A stretch of 64,000 nt of DNA from Epiperipatus broadwayi (lineage: Eukaryota > Onychophora > Udeonychophora > Euonychophora > Peripatidae). Positions 15,560 to 28,164 of this stretch are shown here, piece after piece (position 1 is the stretch's first letter; each line of letters opens with the position of its first letter). The notes beneath the pieces were generated by a model that was not told the DNA's origin, made no database searches, and was given only the letters and a program-made list of their open reading frames with translations. Made by a program: the position numbers and the translations under genes. Location: positions 25,967,401-26,031,400 of the forward strand of contig JAQFVV010000001.1 of NCBI GenBank assembly GCA_028023455.1. Direction: 5' to 3'.

Positions 15560-16095
15560 ATGTCAGCCACTTAATGATACTATTTATATGCAAAAGCACA
15601 TAAATATGCCATTTACATGGCCAGCCATCTTCTAGGCCTATATATCTATGAAAAAGCACTGAAAGAGGCCATTTGTAAACATGACTGCCAGCACCAATGG
15701 TCTTATTTCTCTGCTAAAAGCACAGAAAGATGTTGTTTATCAGCAGCCAGCCTGCTTTGTGTTATGCACTTTATCCCAATGCTCACAGTACAAAGTTCAC
15801 TACAGTATCATGTAAGGGTGTCTTCAAATCTGAATGTCAAAGGAATTATCTTACAAGTCATCTGATGTACTATTACCTCTTAACAATTCTCAACCCATTG
15901 CACACTTCCCTACTCAATGCAGAATCTTCAAAAAGTTTGGAAAAGGTACATCTCAGCAAGATTTTGAACAGCTCATGCAAAAAATCATGTTTGCATGAGA
16001 ACACATCCACGACAAATAAAATAGCTGATTTGAAAATGGACAGTTTGAAATCGGGCGACTGCCATCCACAGAAACCAGTGTACATGGGGAATTAA
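15560..16095 (+). other. Low-order tandem repeat and unrecognised 121-codon ORF
   Basis: 15545-15745 contains about three diverged copies of a unit of about 62 bp (variants of CAGCCA..., AAAGCAC, GCCATTT). An open frame from ATG 15730 to TAA 16095 follows, in a patch less AT-rich than its surroundings. The peptide has scattered Cys and His (for example SCKGVFKSECQRNYLTSHL) that loosely recall a C2H2 finger, but spacing is not convincing. The frame is closed upstream by a TAA at about 15715. May be a decayed gene or repeat; function not claimed. Confidence 0.25.
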
Positions 16096-17150
16096 TTAAT
16101 TATACTGTAATAGAATCTTTACAATAAGGTATGTCAATTGATAAAGTTATAATTCTTGCAGATATGAAAAGGCATACCATCTACCCTACATTGCAAGACT
16201 ATGATGAAATTCTGGCCACTTGTAGTTAAAGCTGTAAAATTGTTCTCTACTAAATTACAGGAATTGATTAAAGAAATCAATGAATTGCATTAAGCATTTG
16301 GAATAAAATGTATGACTGTAAAATTTCTCATAGTTCTATCCAGAGACCAAAACAAATTGTCCAAAGAATACATTTATTAATCTTTAAAAAACAAAAACAA
16401 TCAAGTCGGAAATTATTAGTCATTCTTAATAGGTGTGCCATTAATATCCATACACATATTCTTTCAAAGATAGCTATTGTAATAAATCCATAAATAAATA
16501 AATACTTTTCCTTTTCAAAAATGACCCAAAAAAGTAAAAGACAGTTCAGTAATTAAAGAATTATCAGCATTTTTTTCACCATGATGTAATTAGTTATTTC
16601 TCAAGCAATGCTAGTAGACTTTGTAAAGTTTGTAAGGAGGAGAATAGAATATTTGCAATAATGTATGTTTATGTAAAATTGTTCCAGTAAATTTATTATG
16701 GAAATAAATGAATTACATTAACCCATAGGATTATTATTCTTTCAAAAATAATGGGGTGTGCCTGGTTTTATGTTTTTGCATAGCAACAATGCCATTAAGC
16801 AGCTGACATGATCTAATAGAACAGTATCATTTTATGTTTCAACCAATATATATTATGTCATTTTTGAATAATACAAACTTAAGTTATTATAAAATGTGTG
16901 GCTTAACATAATTTTGTAAATATTCATATGGCTGCTTTACCAGCGAAACTTATACCTGCAGTGACTAATATAATAAATATTCATACATAGATATTCTATT
17001 GTAGGAAAAAAGATTAAAATAAAGTGTACAAAGGAAATCTTATAAATACAAACTTTTTTTTTGTATCATTGATTAGGAAGAACATAAAATAAATATTATA
17101 GATGACAATTATTAAACTATTGTTTAATAGCACTGTATTTTATTTCTTAC
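16096..17150. other. AT-rich intronic or spacer DNA
   Basis: No genes seen. Two diverged blocks (about 16225-16292 and 16665-16722) share TAAAATTGTTC and ATGAATT.CATTAA, suggesting an old local duplication. Confidence 0.3.
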
Positions 17151-17229
17151 CATTTTCTGGAGTTTTGTTAGGAATTCCTAAGTAAAAGGAAAATTTATAA
17201 ATACTATCTTCACTAGAATCAATATGTTC
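17151..17229 (-). CDS. Candidate penultimate exon of the HDEL protein gene
   Basis: Minus-strand segment of 79 bases between a good acceptor (TTTTTTCTTTGATAG) and a consensus donor (AATG/GTAAGAAA). Only one frame is open: phase 0 at the 5' end, phase 1 at the 3' end, 26 codons. The frame continues exactly into the exon at 8931-9019. The peptide is Ser/Asp/Glu-rich at its start, then contains YKFSFYLGIPNKTPEN. The intron to the last exon would be about 8.1 kb and contains the R1 repeat, the LINE and the P foldback. Family unknown. The previous exon must end in phase 0 and has not been found; a 22-base micro-exon at 17640-17661 would fit but is too short to claim. Confidence 0.6.
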
Positions 17230-17314
17230 CTATCAAAGAAAAAATTAAAACATTAACTTCTATTGTAATTATATGCATAATTCAAAACTATTTTAAAAAT
17301 TAAATATATGTGAT

Positions 17315-17456
17315 AATTGGGATTAACAGTACTAAAAGTTAAGGTGAAGTTTTAAAAAACTACTCCTCCCAATTTGATTTTTCTTAATTGGGATTAACAG
17401 TACTAAAAGTTACGGTGAAGTTTTAAAAAACTACTCCTCCCAATTTGATTTTTCTT
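17315..17456. repeat. Tandem duplication, unit 71 bp
   Basis: Two adjacent copies (17315-17385, 17386-17456) starting AATTGGGATTAACAGTAC, differing at only about one base (GTTAAGG versus GTTACGG). Recent duplication. Each unit begins AATTGGGA and has CTCCCAATTTG near its end, so it can fold. Confidence 0.95.
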
Positions 17457-17811
17457 TAGACACTAAAAATTAATAATAATCATTTTATATTTTATATAAG
17501 TAGTTATATATACAAGCACTTTCAAAATCTACATTGTTTAAAATTATACCTTTTTTATCTTAGTAAATAATTCAATGAAATATTATAATAATCTGAAATT
17601 AGTAAAACAGTACAAAAAATGTGATATAAGAAAATATACCTCTGAATTGATAAGAGAAAAGCTATAAAGACGAATAAAAATCTCAAAATATAGAGCAACA
17701 TTTTAGTATTGATAACAAAATTGTTTCAGCACTAAAAAAAAGTCATTATTACTAAAAAAGAAAATTATTATAAAATGGGAAGAAGAGTTCTACAAAGAAC
17801 TAAATTTGATA

Positions 17812-18752
17812 TAATTATAAGAGACTTGAACTCAGACTTTCTAGCTCCTTACACCTATGCACTCCATCTTATACAACTGATACCCATGAGAACACACATG
17901 TGAAACAAAAAAATGATATTCAGTATACATATTTCATTCTGAACCAGCACTCATCAGTTGGTCCACATCACAATCTTCCACACATATATACAATCAGTGC
18001 TACTTTATATTAAGATATCAAATTTTCTAACTCTAGTAAACAAGCTTCAGTCTTCTCCACCCTCCAACACTTCAGCCATCCATATCACTAGAAATCCAAA
18101 GATGGCACAATCAAAACCCTCGTTGATATATTATTGTTATACTCATGTTGGCTTTATGTTCAGCATGAAATACACATATGTTGGAGACCATTTATTTTTT
18201 AACATGTATGTGGTCATGTGTATAAGATGGTGTGCATAGCGTTTGGAGACTTAAAAGCCTTAGTTCAGGTCTCTTATAACTACATTAAATTTAATATAGA
18301 CAATATAATTTATTTGAATATTACATATTCATTCTGTATTCTGTCCATCCCTCTTCTGTGTTAATTAAGTGGACATATTAAGATCATATATATGAGAAGT
18401 CATACTGACTTAAAGTCAACATCAATATGATAAAAAATTGGCATCAATAATGGTTTTGAATGTTCCATCTTCAGATTTTTAATAGTATGGATGGTTTAAG
18501 AATTAAAGAGTGGAGAATACTGAAGCTTGTTTCTTATATTTGCTATTTTAATATACACTGAGCACTGATTGTATATATATGTAAGCAATGGTGATCTGGA
18601 CCAACTGACAAGTGCTGTTTCAGCATGAAATATTGGAGATTATTTATCTTTTTCACATGTATGTGGTCATGTGTATCAGTTGTATAAGATGGAGTGCATA
18701 GCTGTAGGGAGTTTGAAAGTCTGACTTCAAGTCCCTTATATAGAACTAAATT
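17812..18752. repeat. Foldback repeat family F, cluster 1
   Basis: 17812-18281 is a plus-oriented unit (ATTATAAGAGACTTGAACTC...) followed by a partial reverse-oriented unit, giving terminal arms of about 130 bp that end ...GTCTCTTATAAC. A further reverse-oriented unit occupies about 18395-18752. Diagnostic blocks shared with cluster 2 are CATGAAATA, CATCAGTTGGTCCA, AACACATATG and CTTCAATCCACTCC-like stretches. No ORF. Interpreted as a non-autonomous element family in head-to-head arrangement. Confidence 0.8.
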
Positions 18753-18959
18753 GTAAGAAAGAATAGAAAACCAAGCAATCTCTTCAATTATAGCATTTAT
18801 TAAAATGCTGAGGATTTTTGAATGAAAAAGTGAAATAAGCAAATAAATCTATGAAAAATAAAATAAAGGGAGAAATGGAATTATTATTGATATTTTAAAA
18901 AAGCATGTAACAAAAAGTAGAAAAATTATTGACAAAGCTATTTATCAAAAAAAAAAAAG

Positions 18960-19330
18960 TGATAAATATATATCTGATAATTGGAAGAATGACATAGTGG
19001 TATTAATATTTTTAAAATATAAATAAGAAAGATTATAAAATTAAGATCAATTAGTTCTATACCAGATCTTTGCTAAGATCATTAAAACTCATCTATAAAG
19101 AACTTTGAACTTAAACTAATCAAAAAGTACACTCAGTATTAAAGAATAGAATAATTTATTGTTCAAGGTTTGTAGGAAATATCAAAGGTGAGAGAACTGA
19201 GGCATGATTTATGAACTTTGAACTCTGGAGTCTGCCACTTTATTTTTGCATCAAACTATGTAGTGCACAATCTACATTTAGAAGTGATATTAGCATAATA
19301 GGTCACATCAACTACTAGCATAAATTATAA
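18960..19330 (+). pseudogene. LINE reverse transcriptase fragment (RTE/BovB-like)
   Basis: One frame, broken by about eight stops, gives ISDNWKNDIVVLIF (about 18972-19013), then LVLYQIFAKIIKTHL (about 19052-19096), then a segment where GF-type RT residues are expected. This is the order of the RT fingers of endonuclease-reverse transcriptases of the RTE/BovB kind (WKxxIIVPIFKK... NYRGI...L... FAKIILNRL). No palm motif is visible. Too short to assign a clade firmly. Confidence 0.55.
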
Positions 19331-19964
19331 AATGGTAAATGAATATAAGTTGTTTTATATTTTGCATATGCAAATTATTAAAAAATATTTGATCTTAAAC
19401 TTTAAATGGCAGCAGTGATCAAAATGCATGGTAATACTAAGATTAGTATCTCTAATAAAGTTGTGTGCTATGTGTTTTCATATCTCCTAAACATTTTACA
19501 GCAGTTTTCTTGAAATTCTTTTGTAAATAAGAATAAATGGAGACCATTTGAGTCACTTAGATTTTGCAGTGCATATAGTTCAAAAGACCTAAAGCAATAC
19601 TACATAAAATATAAATAGATGAGATAAAAAAGTATGCTATAGTAATAAAGAAAAGAAATAATGAATGAAGGAAATTGGATTAAACATTCAGCAGTGGGTT
19701 GTTAATAGTTAAAAATAATGATGGTCATAATAACATAAAATTTTAAAGAAACTATAAAACAGAATGAATATTATTTTTCCAGATTAAAACAAACATATTC
19801 TTAGCAATACTACTTAATCTTGTTTTTGGAGAATTTTCTTTTTATTTTACACTCTTTATTAAATGAATGATTTACTGCAAAACTTTTTCAGAAAATTTAT
19901 AACACAGCTTCCTAAAACAAAAGTGTAATTTTTTTATCATGTTTATATTGTTAATTTCATATTT
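19331..19964. other. AT-rich spacer
   Basis: No gene or repeat recognised. Confidence 0.3.
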
Positions 19965-21475
19965 AGAGTATATGAGCAGAGTCTTTCACATGACCCACCA
20001 CTCACCACTCTATTTCATATCACTGATACACTTGAACACATATAGATCGAAAAGATAAATAATCACCAATAGACATATTTTATGCTAAACCAGCAATCAT
20101 CAATTGGCCCAGTTTATCATCTCCACACATATATGAAATAAGTACTCAGATATATATTAAGATAGCCAATCTTCATACTTTAATGGACAAGCTTCAATCC
20201 ACTCCACACTCCAATTTTTCAACTGTCCATCCAATTGAAAATCCGATGATGGAATGCTCAAAGGCCACCCTGAGGCTGAGATTCTTGTTATACCCATGTT
20301 AACCTAAAGACAATCTGACCCCTCATGTACAGGACATAATCCATTTAATACATATACAAGGATGGACAGACATCTCTACTATGTAATAACTGAAATACAG
20401 GCTTATTATATACCCATATTAATAATAATAATATATATAGGGTATGAGAACAGACTTTCACATGACCCACTACTCTATCTCACGTCACTGATTCACTTGA
20501 ACACATATATGTTGAAAAGATATCTCATATCACTGATTCACTTGAGCACATAGATGTCGAAAAGATAAATAATTACCAATATACATATTTCATGCTAAAC
20601 CAGCAATCATCAGTTGATTCAGATTATCATCTCCAAATATGTGCTTAGATATATATTAAGATAGCTAACCTTTATACTTTAATGGACAGGCTTCAATCCA
20701 CTACACACTCCAACTCTTCAACCATCCATCCAATTGAAAATCTGATGATGGAATGCTCAAACGCCACCCTGAAGCCTGTCCATTAAAGTATGAAGATTGG
20801 CTATCTTATTATATATCTGAGCACTTGTTGCATATATGTGTGGAGATGATAATCTGGACCAACTGATGATTGCTGGTTTAACATGAAATATGTATATTGG
20901 GGTTATTTATTTTTTGATATACATGTGTTCAAGTGTATCAGTAGTATGAGATAGAGTGGTGAGTCATGTGAAAGTCTGTGCTCATATACCCTATATATTG
21001 CATATATTGATACAGATATATAATAAGCCTATATTTCAGTTATTAAATAGTAGAGATGTCTGACCATCCTGTGTATATATATTAAATAAATTATGTCCTG
21101 TACATGAGGGGTCAGATTCACTTTAGATCAACATGGGTGTGACAAGAATCTTGGCCTCAAGGTGGCCTTTGAGCATTCCATCAGATTTTCAATTGGATGG
21201 ATGGTTGAAGAGTTGGAGTGTGGAGTGGATTGAAGCCTGTTGATTAAAGTATTTGGCTATCTTATATATATATATATATATCTGATCACATTGCACATAT
21301 GTGTGGAAATGATAATCTGGACCAACTGATGATTGCTGTTTTAGCATGAAATATGTATATTGGGGGTGATTATTTATCTTTTCGACATATGTGTGTTCAC
21401 GTGTATCAGTGATATGAGATAGAGTGGTGAGTGGTGGGTCGTGTGAAAGTCTGTGCTCATTTACCCTATATATTA
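19965..21475. repeat. Foldback repeat family F, cluster 2 (about 1.5-kb inverted structure)
   Basis: Four units: a full plus unit (about 19965-20445) and a truncated plus unit (about 20440-20774), then a truncated minus unit (about 20775-21000) and a full minus unit (about 21000-21475). The outer ends are complements (GAGTATATGAGCAGAGTCTT on the left; its complement on the right). The turnaround is at about 20774-20776, where CACCCTGAA meets GCCTGTCCATTAAAG. Unit length is about 480 bp; copies differ by about 5-10 percent by eye. No coding content. Confidence 0.85.
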
Positions 21476-22280
21476 TATATTGATACAGGTATATAATAAA
21501 CCTATATTTCAGTTGTTAATTTCATTGTAAATTGTAAATATTTATATATAAATAGCACAAATTACTTTCAATTTTTTTTAATTATAGCAAAATTTTTGAA
21601 TCATTCCACGAAAAAATGATAATTTTATTTTTAATATATTTAATTCAAAAACAGTAAGGTTAAATATGAAAAGAATGAATATAAAAACATCTTGTTATAT
21701 GTAATGATAATTAAAATTTTAACATCTACTGCATTAATCTTATAACTTTAAACTTTCTCAAACTTCATATATATTATATGAAAACAATTTTAATATATTT
21801 ATAATGCTTATGGGTTTTTGCTTCAATTATTAAATTTATTTTCTAATTATCCAAATAGTTTCCTTCATTACTTAAAATAATTCATAAAAAAATTATTCAA
21901 AATAATTCATAAAAAATATTTAAATATTACTTATATATTTATATTTTTTAAAAAATAATTCTTGGACCTTCGTCTACCATTTATTATCATTAATTTGTAC
22001 TTTTTTCTTTTTCTCTTTAATTTATTTATATTTGCAAAAGTCTTCCAAATTAATTTTACAATTTTATTTTTTTATATAAAAAATCATATCACCAAAGAGA
22101 AGATATAGTAAAACCTACCATGAATTATCATCTGTTAATTTGTTTATATACGAATTCCTAATACTTTTATTATTTATTAAATTTTAAAAATATAATAGTA
22201 AAATTATAAAAGCCATCGGATAACCTAATCCTGTCTTATTTTAATTTAACCCTAATTTTTTAAACTGATATATTTATATT
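21476..22280. other. Very AT-rich spacer
   Basis: Nothing recognised. A small direct repeat (AAAATAATTCATAAAAAA) occurs at about 21875-21920. Confidence 0.35.
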
Positions 22281-23385
22281 GTACTGGTCAACATCCACCT
22301 ATCCTGTGGATTTTTTCCATGTGCACAGGACTGAACATAAAATAATTGTCACACATCAGAGTATATCATCATTAACAATTCAATTATACACTCCATATTT
22401 TATATCATAAGTCACCCTATTGGATTGTTGAATGAGAGAGAGATCAAACCAAAGCTGGCTATATTTCCTGATCTCTCCCTTGTTAAAACTCTACTGCCAT
22501 GCTGATGGATATCAAAGTGTTGGCTGCTGCATAGCTTTGAAAGACCAAATTTAAACATAGCCTTTATGTGCCACTTCCTGAAAGAGAAAAAACCCTCCCA
22601 AAAGGATATACAGCTACCAATGAAACATGTAAAATCTATAAATGAAAACAGATACCCACATGACATCAAATTTTTAACCCCTGATAAAGCAATATCCCAT
22701 GGGCTAAGCTCAGTCATTTCTTTATCTCAGGTTATTATTGGTCGATTAAGCCACTCCTGGGAATCTACACATCTTTATTATTAGAGAGAGAAAATTAAAT
22801 GAGACATTCACCCAAAGTAATAATTTATAAAATGACAAAGCAAATATTTATTTACCCCAAATAACCCATCTCCAAATACATATGCAAAAAAAAAATATAT
22901 TCTTTAAACTTCTCTCCCCCTCCCAGCATTCTAATACAAACCGAGGATTAATACTAAACATTATGGCATTTTGGTATGGAACTTCATCCCCGAACTCACA
23001 TAAATATCTTTGAATGAAGTGGTCTGAGTTTTACCCACACATGCACATATCAGACATTACAGTAATTCATATAATATCCAGATTATATGGTTATATGTGA
23101 ATGTTTATAGGCACATCCTTTCCACTATTTGATAACATTTTATAAGCTTGTATTTGTATATCAATCAAGCACTCATGGAAACAAAGTAAAAATGTAATTT
23201 CCAATTCATTTTATATTTCTTTAGACTATACACATATGTGGGTTTTAAGCATTAATAGACTAAGAGAAAACATGCACACATACATATATACATTTATGTA
23301 AATTAAGCATAAGGTGGAATGATGTCTAATATGAAACAATCCCATGCTTTGTGGATAAACAATTCAACATACATATACTATATCA
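22281..23385 (-). repeat. Dispersed repeat A/B, copy A
   Basis: About 1.1 kb aligning with 27074-28125. Shared blocks include CACCCTATTGGA, GATCAAACCAAAGCTGGCTA, AAAACTCTACTGCCATG and TTTATTTACCCCAAATAACC. The minus strand is taken as sense because its end (GTTGACCAGTAC) matches the 3' tails of the SINE-like repeats at 34829 and 47166. The 101-codon minus ORF (22412-22717) lies inside it; I see no known motif, so it is not called a gene. Class unknown, possibly a non-LTR element fragment. Confidence 0.7.
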
Positions 23386-23941
23386 AAAAAATTCATATAT
23401 TAATAAGATTCATTTTACTGATTATGAAAATATATAATCAATATTGAAAGACTAATAGTAAATGAATAAAATAAAATTTATATCCTCTGGCATCTTCAGA
23501 CTTCATCCAGACTTTGAAGTTTCTGAATGTGCTGTACATCTGGTCAACAGGACAGTGAGGACTTTACTTTATCAAGATGTAGGCCTGGTGATCTTCATCA
23601 TCATCAACATATGAAACTATGTGGCTACATTGGACAGAGCTGGGCAGATACACTGAAGTGGGCTTTACTCCATAATCATTTTGCTGGATAATGTAGATAT
23701 TTTCTTCTTTCTTTTTCTTCTTTTTTTGTTTAAGAAAATTGTAAATGATATATGCTAATGTAGATATTTTCAGCATCTTGAGGTTTCTACTCAATAATTT
23801 CCTTGCTAGGTCAGTATCACTAAAACTGTGACTTATTCATTTAACTTGAAGGGACTTTTATTGGAGATTTAACTCAGCTCTGTTCCCTTTCTTTTTAATT
23901 TCTTTACTACTGAACAATCAACATATTCTTCTTAAATGCAG
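23386..23941. other. Spacer with an unassigned less AT-rich patch
   Basis: 23480-23700 is richer in G and C and open on the minus strand (77 codons, 23564-23794, with VQCSHIVSYVDDDEDH). No family recognised and no splice pair that works, so left unassigned. Confidence 0.3.
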
Positions 23942-24134
23942 CATTAATACATGGCCTCAGCAGTTTATAGCTGATAATTATCAGTCAGACGACAGAAGCT
24001 CATTACAGCACAGCAATACTTCTGCAACCATGATTTCCCTCCACAACAATCACAGCAACAACCAATGTAGTACTAATAATGATCAGAGTAATAATAATCT
24101 GAAGAAAAATAATCAGAATAGCCTCAGTACCTAG
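23942..24134 (+). CDS. Candidate terminal exon, Asn/Ser/Gln-rich C-terminus
   Basis: After a plausible acceptor (CATATTCTTCTTAAATGCAG) one frame runs 63 codons to TAG with no internal ATG until residue 30, so start-codon ORF callers miss it. The peptide starts INTWPQQFIADNYQSDDRSS and becomes Asn/Ser-rich (HNNHSNN, NNDQSNNN), composition typical of a disordered animal protein tail. Base composition is clearly less AT-rich than the flanks. The upstream frame is closed by a TAA eight bases before the acceptor AG, which fits an intron boundary. Partner exons are unproven; 15203-15320 matches in phase. Function unknown. Confidence 0.45.
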
Positions 24135-25084
24135 TGATAAGATTATATAGCAGAACACTTATTACACTCTGAATTCAGGTACCTCCCTTGTCATTATTGT
24201 GTCAGCCAACTCTTTAACTTGGTGGCTAATGGATTAAAACAATGCACATAACTTTTTACATTTTAATGTTATTATCACTTAATTAAATCTTTAAATTTTT
24301 TTTACTTATCCAGGTTTTACTCAGACCACTTTAATTGACTAATATTAATTTAGAATTTTGATACAAAAAAAGGGTTTTTTTTTTTACTTTTCCTTTACAA
24401 ACGATTGAAACTAAAAAATATGAATCCAACAATTAAATCAGATTTTCTCAGCAAATATTGGTGTCTGATTTCCTCAAACCGTTTTGTTTTTAAAAGTAAA
24501 ATACAAAGCAGGATGATCAATAATACATTAGTGAATTTTAACATTTGGTAAGACAATGGCCACCTGATATTGCTTAATTTATTAGCAGAGAAATTAACTG
24601 ATAAAACTTAAATATATATATATGAACGTGTTGGACATTTATAACTATTTTTAATCATTTTCTTTTTTATAACATGTATCAAAAGGTAAATAATTTTAAA
24701 AATAAATTGCAAATGTGAAACATTTGCAATTATTAAAAATAAAACAATAAATATTATATGCATATATAATATAATGGTATGTGTAAAATTACAAATTATA
24801 GCTTTAATAATTCGCTTTATTTTTGTGTGTGGATAGAAATATATACACAAACTATCCTCACTCATTTTATAGCACATTTGTATAGTTCATACCTAATTTA
24901 TTATTGTGATTATATACACTATCATTTTATTACATACATGAGTTGTAGATTTAACTACAGCCACCTTGTGCACAGCCACTTCCACAGTGCCCATCACAAT
25001 AACCCTCTCCAATGTGATGTTCAAATGGAATTAACCATTTAATGTCTTCAGTAACCAATTATATTTTAACCAAAACAAAAATAT
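24135..25084. other. AT-rich spacer
   Basis: No gene recognised. 24960-25025 is a G/C-richer patch with open frames on both strands but no recognisable product. Confidence 0.3.
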
Positions 25085-25215
25085 ACATATAAGTTTGAAT
25101 CCCCCCCCCTTGTCATGATCATTAGTGTGGCTGACATGACATCCAATTGCCAGAGATGCAAACCCTAATCTCCTAAGCATCAATATACCACACCAAGACC
25201 ATTTCTTTCTCCCAA
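25085..25215 (-). mobile_element. SINE-like, tRNA-derived region
   Basis: On the minus strand an A-box-like TTGGTGTGGTAT (25185-25196) is followed by a B-box-like GGGTTTGCATC (25155-25165), compare GGTTCGANTCC. Spacing is shorter than in a full tRNA. Diverged; no target duplications identified. Confidence 0.4.
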
Positions 25216-25689
25216 CCCCCATTTCAGAAACAACAAGAGACACAGAACATTGGCATAAAGATCATTAATTCATCTAGAATCCTATGACAACTATGCAAAG
25301 TAATTAAAATACATATATCAAGTGAATGCATCCGTGCTCTTTTATTTGGAGGCTTACAGGATCTTTGCTTCATCAGACTAAGGGTCTCTCTCTTAACTAA
25401 AAACCCTGCACCATGCCAGCTTGCTTCACTGACTCCAACTATTATCTATGCTTGGAACCTTGATTGATTACACCCTGACCTTTTTCTGATATATATTTCC
25501 CTGGTCATCGATCTTATTTCCTATGAGGTTGATGTGTATCACTGAGCTTTGATTCTTAAATCTTGCTTTTCTAAGACACTGAGTTTGTTTATACATATTT
25601 CCATTCCTCTCCATTCTCTTTTATTTTCACAAAGACCACTATGACAATCATTATTTTCTTTTTCTACATCATGATCCCTATGCTCCTGG

Positions 25690-26519
25690 CTTATTATTTT
25701 ATATGCAACATTCCCAGGTTCTCTCTATTTTCACTCCTGTTAAACTTACAAGTATCATTTTCTCATTCATCCTGATTCTGACATCACTGACCTTTTCCCC
25801 TACGACATTTATAGTTTTAAGAATAGTGATCATAATCTCTTCATTTTTCCTTTCATATTCATTCACATGGTCCTCAACTTTTTCAATCATTGCAGTCTGC
25901 TCCTCTTGTAAGGTCTTGACAATTTGTGGTTCAGTTGTAGATTCAATCTTATAACCATTTTCTAATACCCACTCTTTATTTTTGATATTGCAGCTTTGTA
26001 CTACTTCTTCATTTTTTGGTTGATTTCTCATTGCATGTCCCTGTACTTTTCTTCCATGAATTGCTGCTTAGTCTCCATCTCTTCCAACCTGTTTCTGGTG
26101 CTTTGATAGAGGTCCCTGTATATCTCTTCATTTTTCCTTGATATCTCCTTCATACTTTGAAGCCTTGCTTCTATCACTTATGATATTTCATCCTTCAAGT
26201 CATTTAGCTTTTGCACCATATCCTTTGGTATTTCACTCCTTATGTCATTCATCTTTTGAGACATATCTTTTGTTATATCATCTCTCATGTCATTCATCTT
26301 TTGCAACATATTACTCCTCAAGTCATTTATATGTTGTGACATATTTAGTAAAAATATTTCCATCATTACCATTAAGCCCTCATTTTCTCCTCTTGGTTTT
26401 TCTTCCTTTTTCTGCTCACTACACATTTCTGTTATGATTCCCTGTCTTTCAGGCTGACTTTCCTTCACTACCTCTTCATTTTTAGTGTCAACCCTTCCAC
26501 TTATATGATCTTGCTCCAT
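25690..26519 (-). pseudogene. Coiled-coil Gag-like pseudogene
   Basis: Minus-strand open frame from ATG 26519, interrupted by a stop at about 26178 and a frame change near 26031, continuing to about 25699. Together it spans about 270 codons. It is highly charged and Met-rich, with a repeated module of about 11-15 residues of the type QKMNDIRSEI (ndLRSNMLQKMNDM, DDITKDMSQKMND), then EEIYRDLYQSTRNRLEEME: a long heptad coiled coil. It resembles the coiled-coil segment at 55755-56400 that precedes Gypsy Gag capsid remnants, so a Gag N-terminal domain is inferred. A host coiled-coil gene relic cannot be excluded. No pol follows. Confidence 0.5.
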
Positions 26520-27073
26520 TTTTCTAGAGCATGATCTAAAATATCCAGTATTTAATAAGTAATCTTAATTTGCTTTGCTGCCATTTTATACTACTAATCC
26601 ACATAATTATTGAAATGCAAAAATTTGGAGCTATTTTTATTAATGATATGCAGTGCACAATGCACCTCACTCTACCCTATTCTGTTCCCATTTATCTATC
26701 CCTTCCACACTACACTCCAGATATTCTACATTTTTACCTATGTATATTTTATTTTAACAAAAAACAAATCCAAACAAGGTGAAACATTAATCTATATGCT
26801 AATATTTAAAAGATCTGCCTTCTGAGATTGTCATTTTTTTTTAAAGTAATAAAATCAACCTAATAAATTATCACTAATGTCCTTTGCCTGTTTTTACATT
26901 TATATGCAGTTTATATATATGTGCATCTCCTCTCTCTCTCTCCAACTAATTTTATTTCATTTCTAATTTAGATTAAACTTTTTTTAATTTAATTTTTTTA
27001 TGTTCAGTTGCCATGTTTTTGCTATGCTGGCCATGTTGTATCAGGCCCTACATGTTTGGTGCCATTTCCTTCA
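26520..27073. other. AT-rich spacer
   Basis: Only chance ORFs. Contains a short CT-rich run near 26930-26942. Confidence 0.3.
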
Positions 27074-28125
27074 GTACTGATTGACACCCCTACCCTGTGG
27101 ATTCTTTCCACATGCAAAGAACCAAACATGAAATAACTGTCATGCATCAGAGTATGGAATTGTTAACAATTCAATTCTACACTCTGTATTTCATATCACA
27201 AGTCACCCTATTGGACTGTTAAATGAGAGAGATCAAACCAAAGCTGGCTATATTTCCTGATTTCTCCCTTGTTAAAACTCTACTGCCATGATGATGGATA
27301 TCAAAGTGTTAGCCACTACATACCTTTGAAAGACCAAATTTAAACATGGCCTTTATACACCACTCCCAGAAAGAGAAACTCCTCCTTCCCAAATGAATAT
27401 ACAGCTTCCAACTAAATATGTAAAATCTATAAATGAAAATATATACCTGCATGCCATTTAATTTTTAACCCCTGATAAAGCAGTATCCCATGGGGTAAAC
27501 TCAGGCTTCTCTTTACCTCAGGTTATTATTGGTGGATTAAACCACTTTCAGAAATCTACAAATCTTAATATTATTGGAGAGAAAAAATTAAACGAGACAC
27601 TCACACAATGTAATAATTTATAAAATGGCAAAGCAAATATTTATTTACCCCAAATAACCCATCATCAAATACATACGCAAAGAAAAATACATTCTTTAAA
27701 CTTTCCTCCCTCTCCCAGCATTCTAATACAAATAGAAGATTAATACTAAACATTATGCCATTTCATTTTAGAACTCTGGCCCCTAACTCAAATAAATATA
27801 ATTGAATGAGATGGTCTAATATCCAGAATATATTGTTGTACATGCATGAATATTCACACATCCGTTCTACTATTTGATAACATTTTATAAGGGTGTGCTT
27901 GTATATCAATCAAACACTCACAGAAATAAAGTAAAAAATAATTTAAATTCATTTTATATTTCTTTAGGCTACATGCATATGTGGGATTTAAGCATTAATA
28001 GATTATAAGAAAACACGCACACAAATGTATGCACATTTATGTATATTAAGCTTAAAGTAGAAGGATGTCTAACATGAAGCAATCCCACTCTTGGCAGATA
28101 AACAATTTGACATACATGTACTATA
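27074..28125 (-). repeat. Dispersed repeat A/B, copy B
   Basis: Aligns along its length with 22281-23385, same orientation, with small indels. Ends near a TATATA run at about 28125. The start (minus-strand 3' end) reads ...TCAATCAGTAC, a diverged form of the tail seen in copy A and the SINE-like repeats. Immediately followed by repeat R1 copy b, an adjacency not seen at copy A. Confidence 0.7.
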
Positions 28126-28164
28126 CCATATATATATATATACACATATTGTGACCTTCACTAC

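Noticed and set aside
22412-22717. 101-codon minus ORF
   Set aside because: Lies in dispersed repeat A and shows no recognisable domain.
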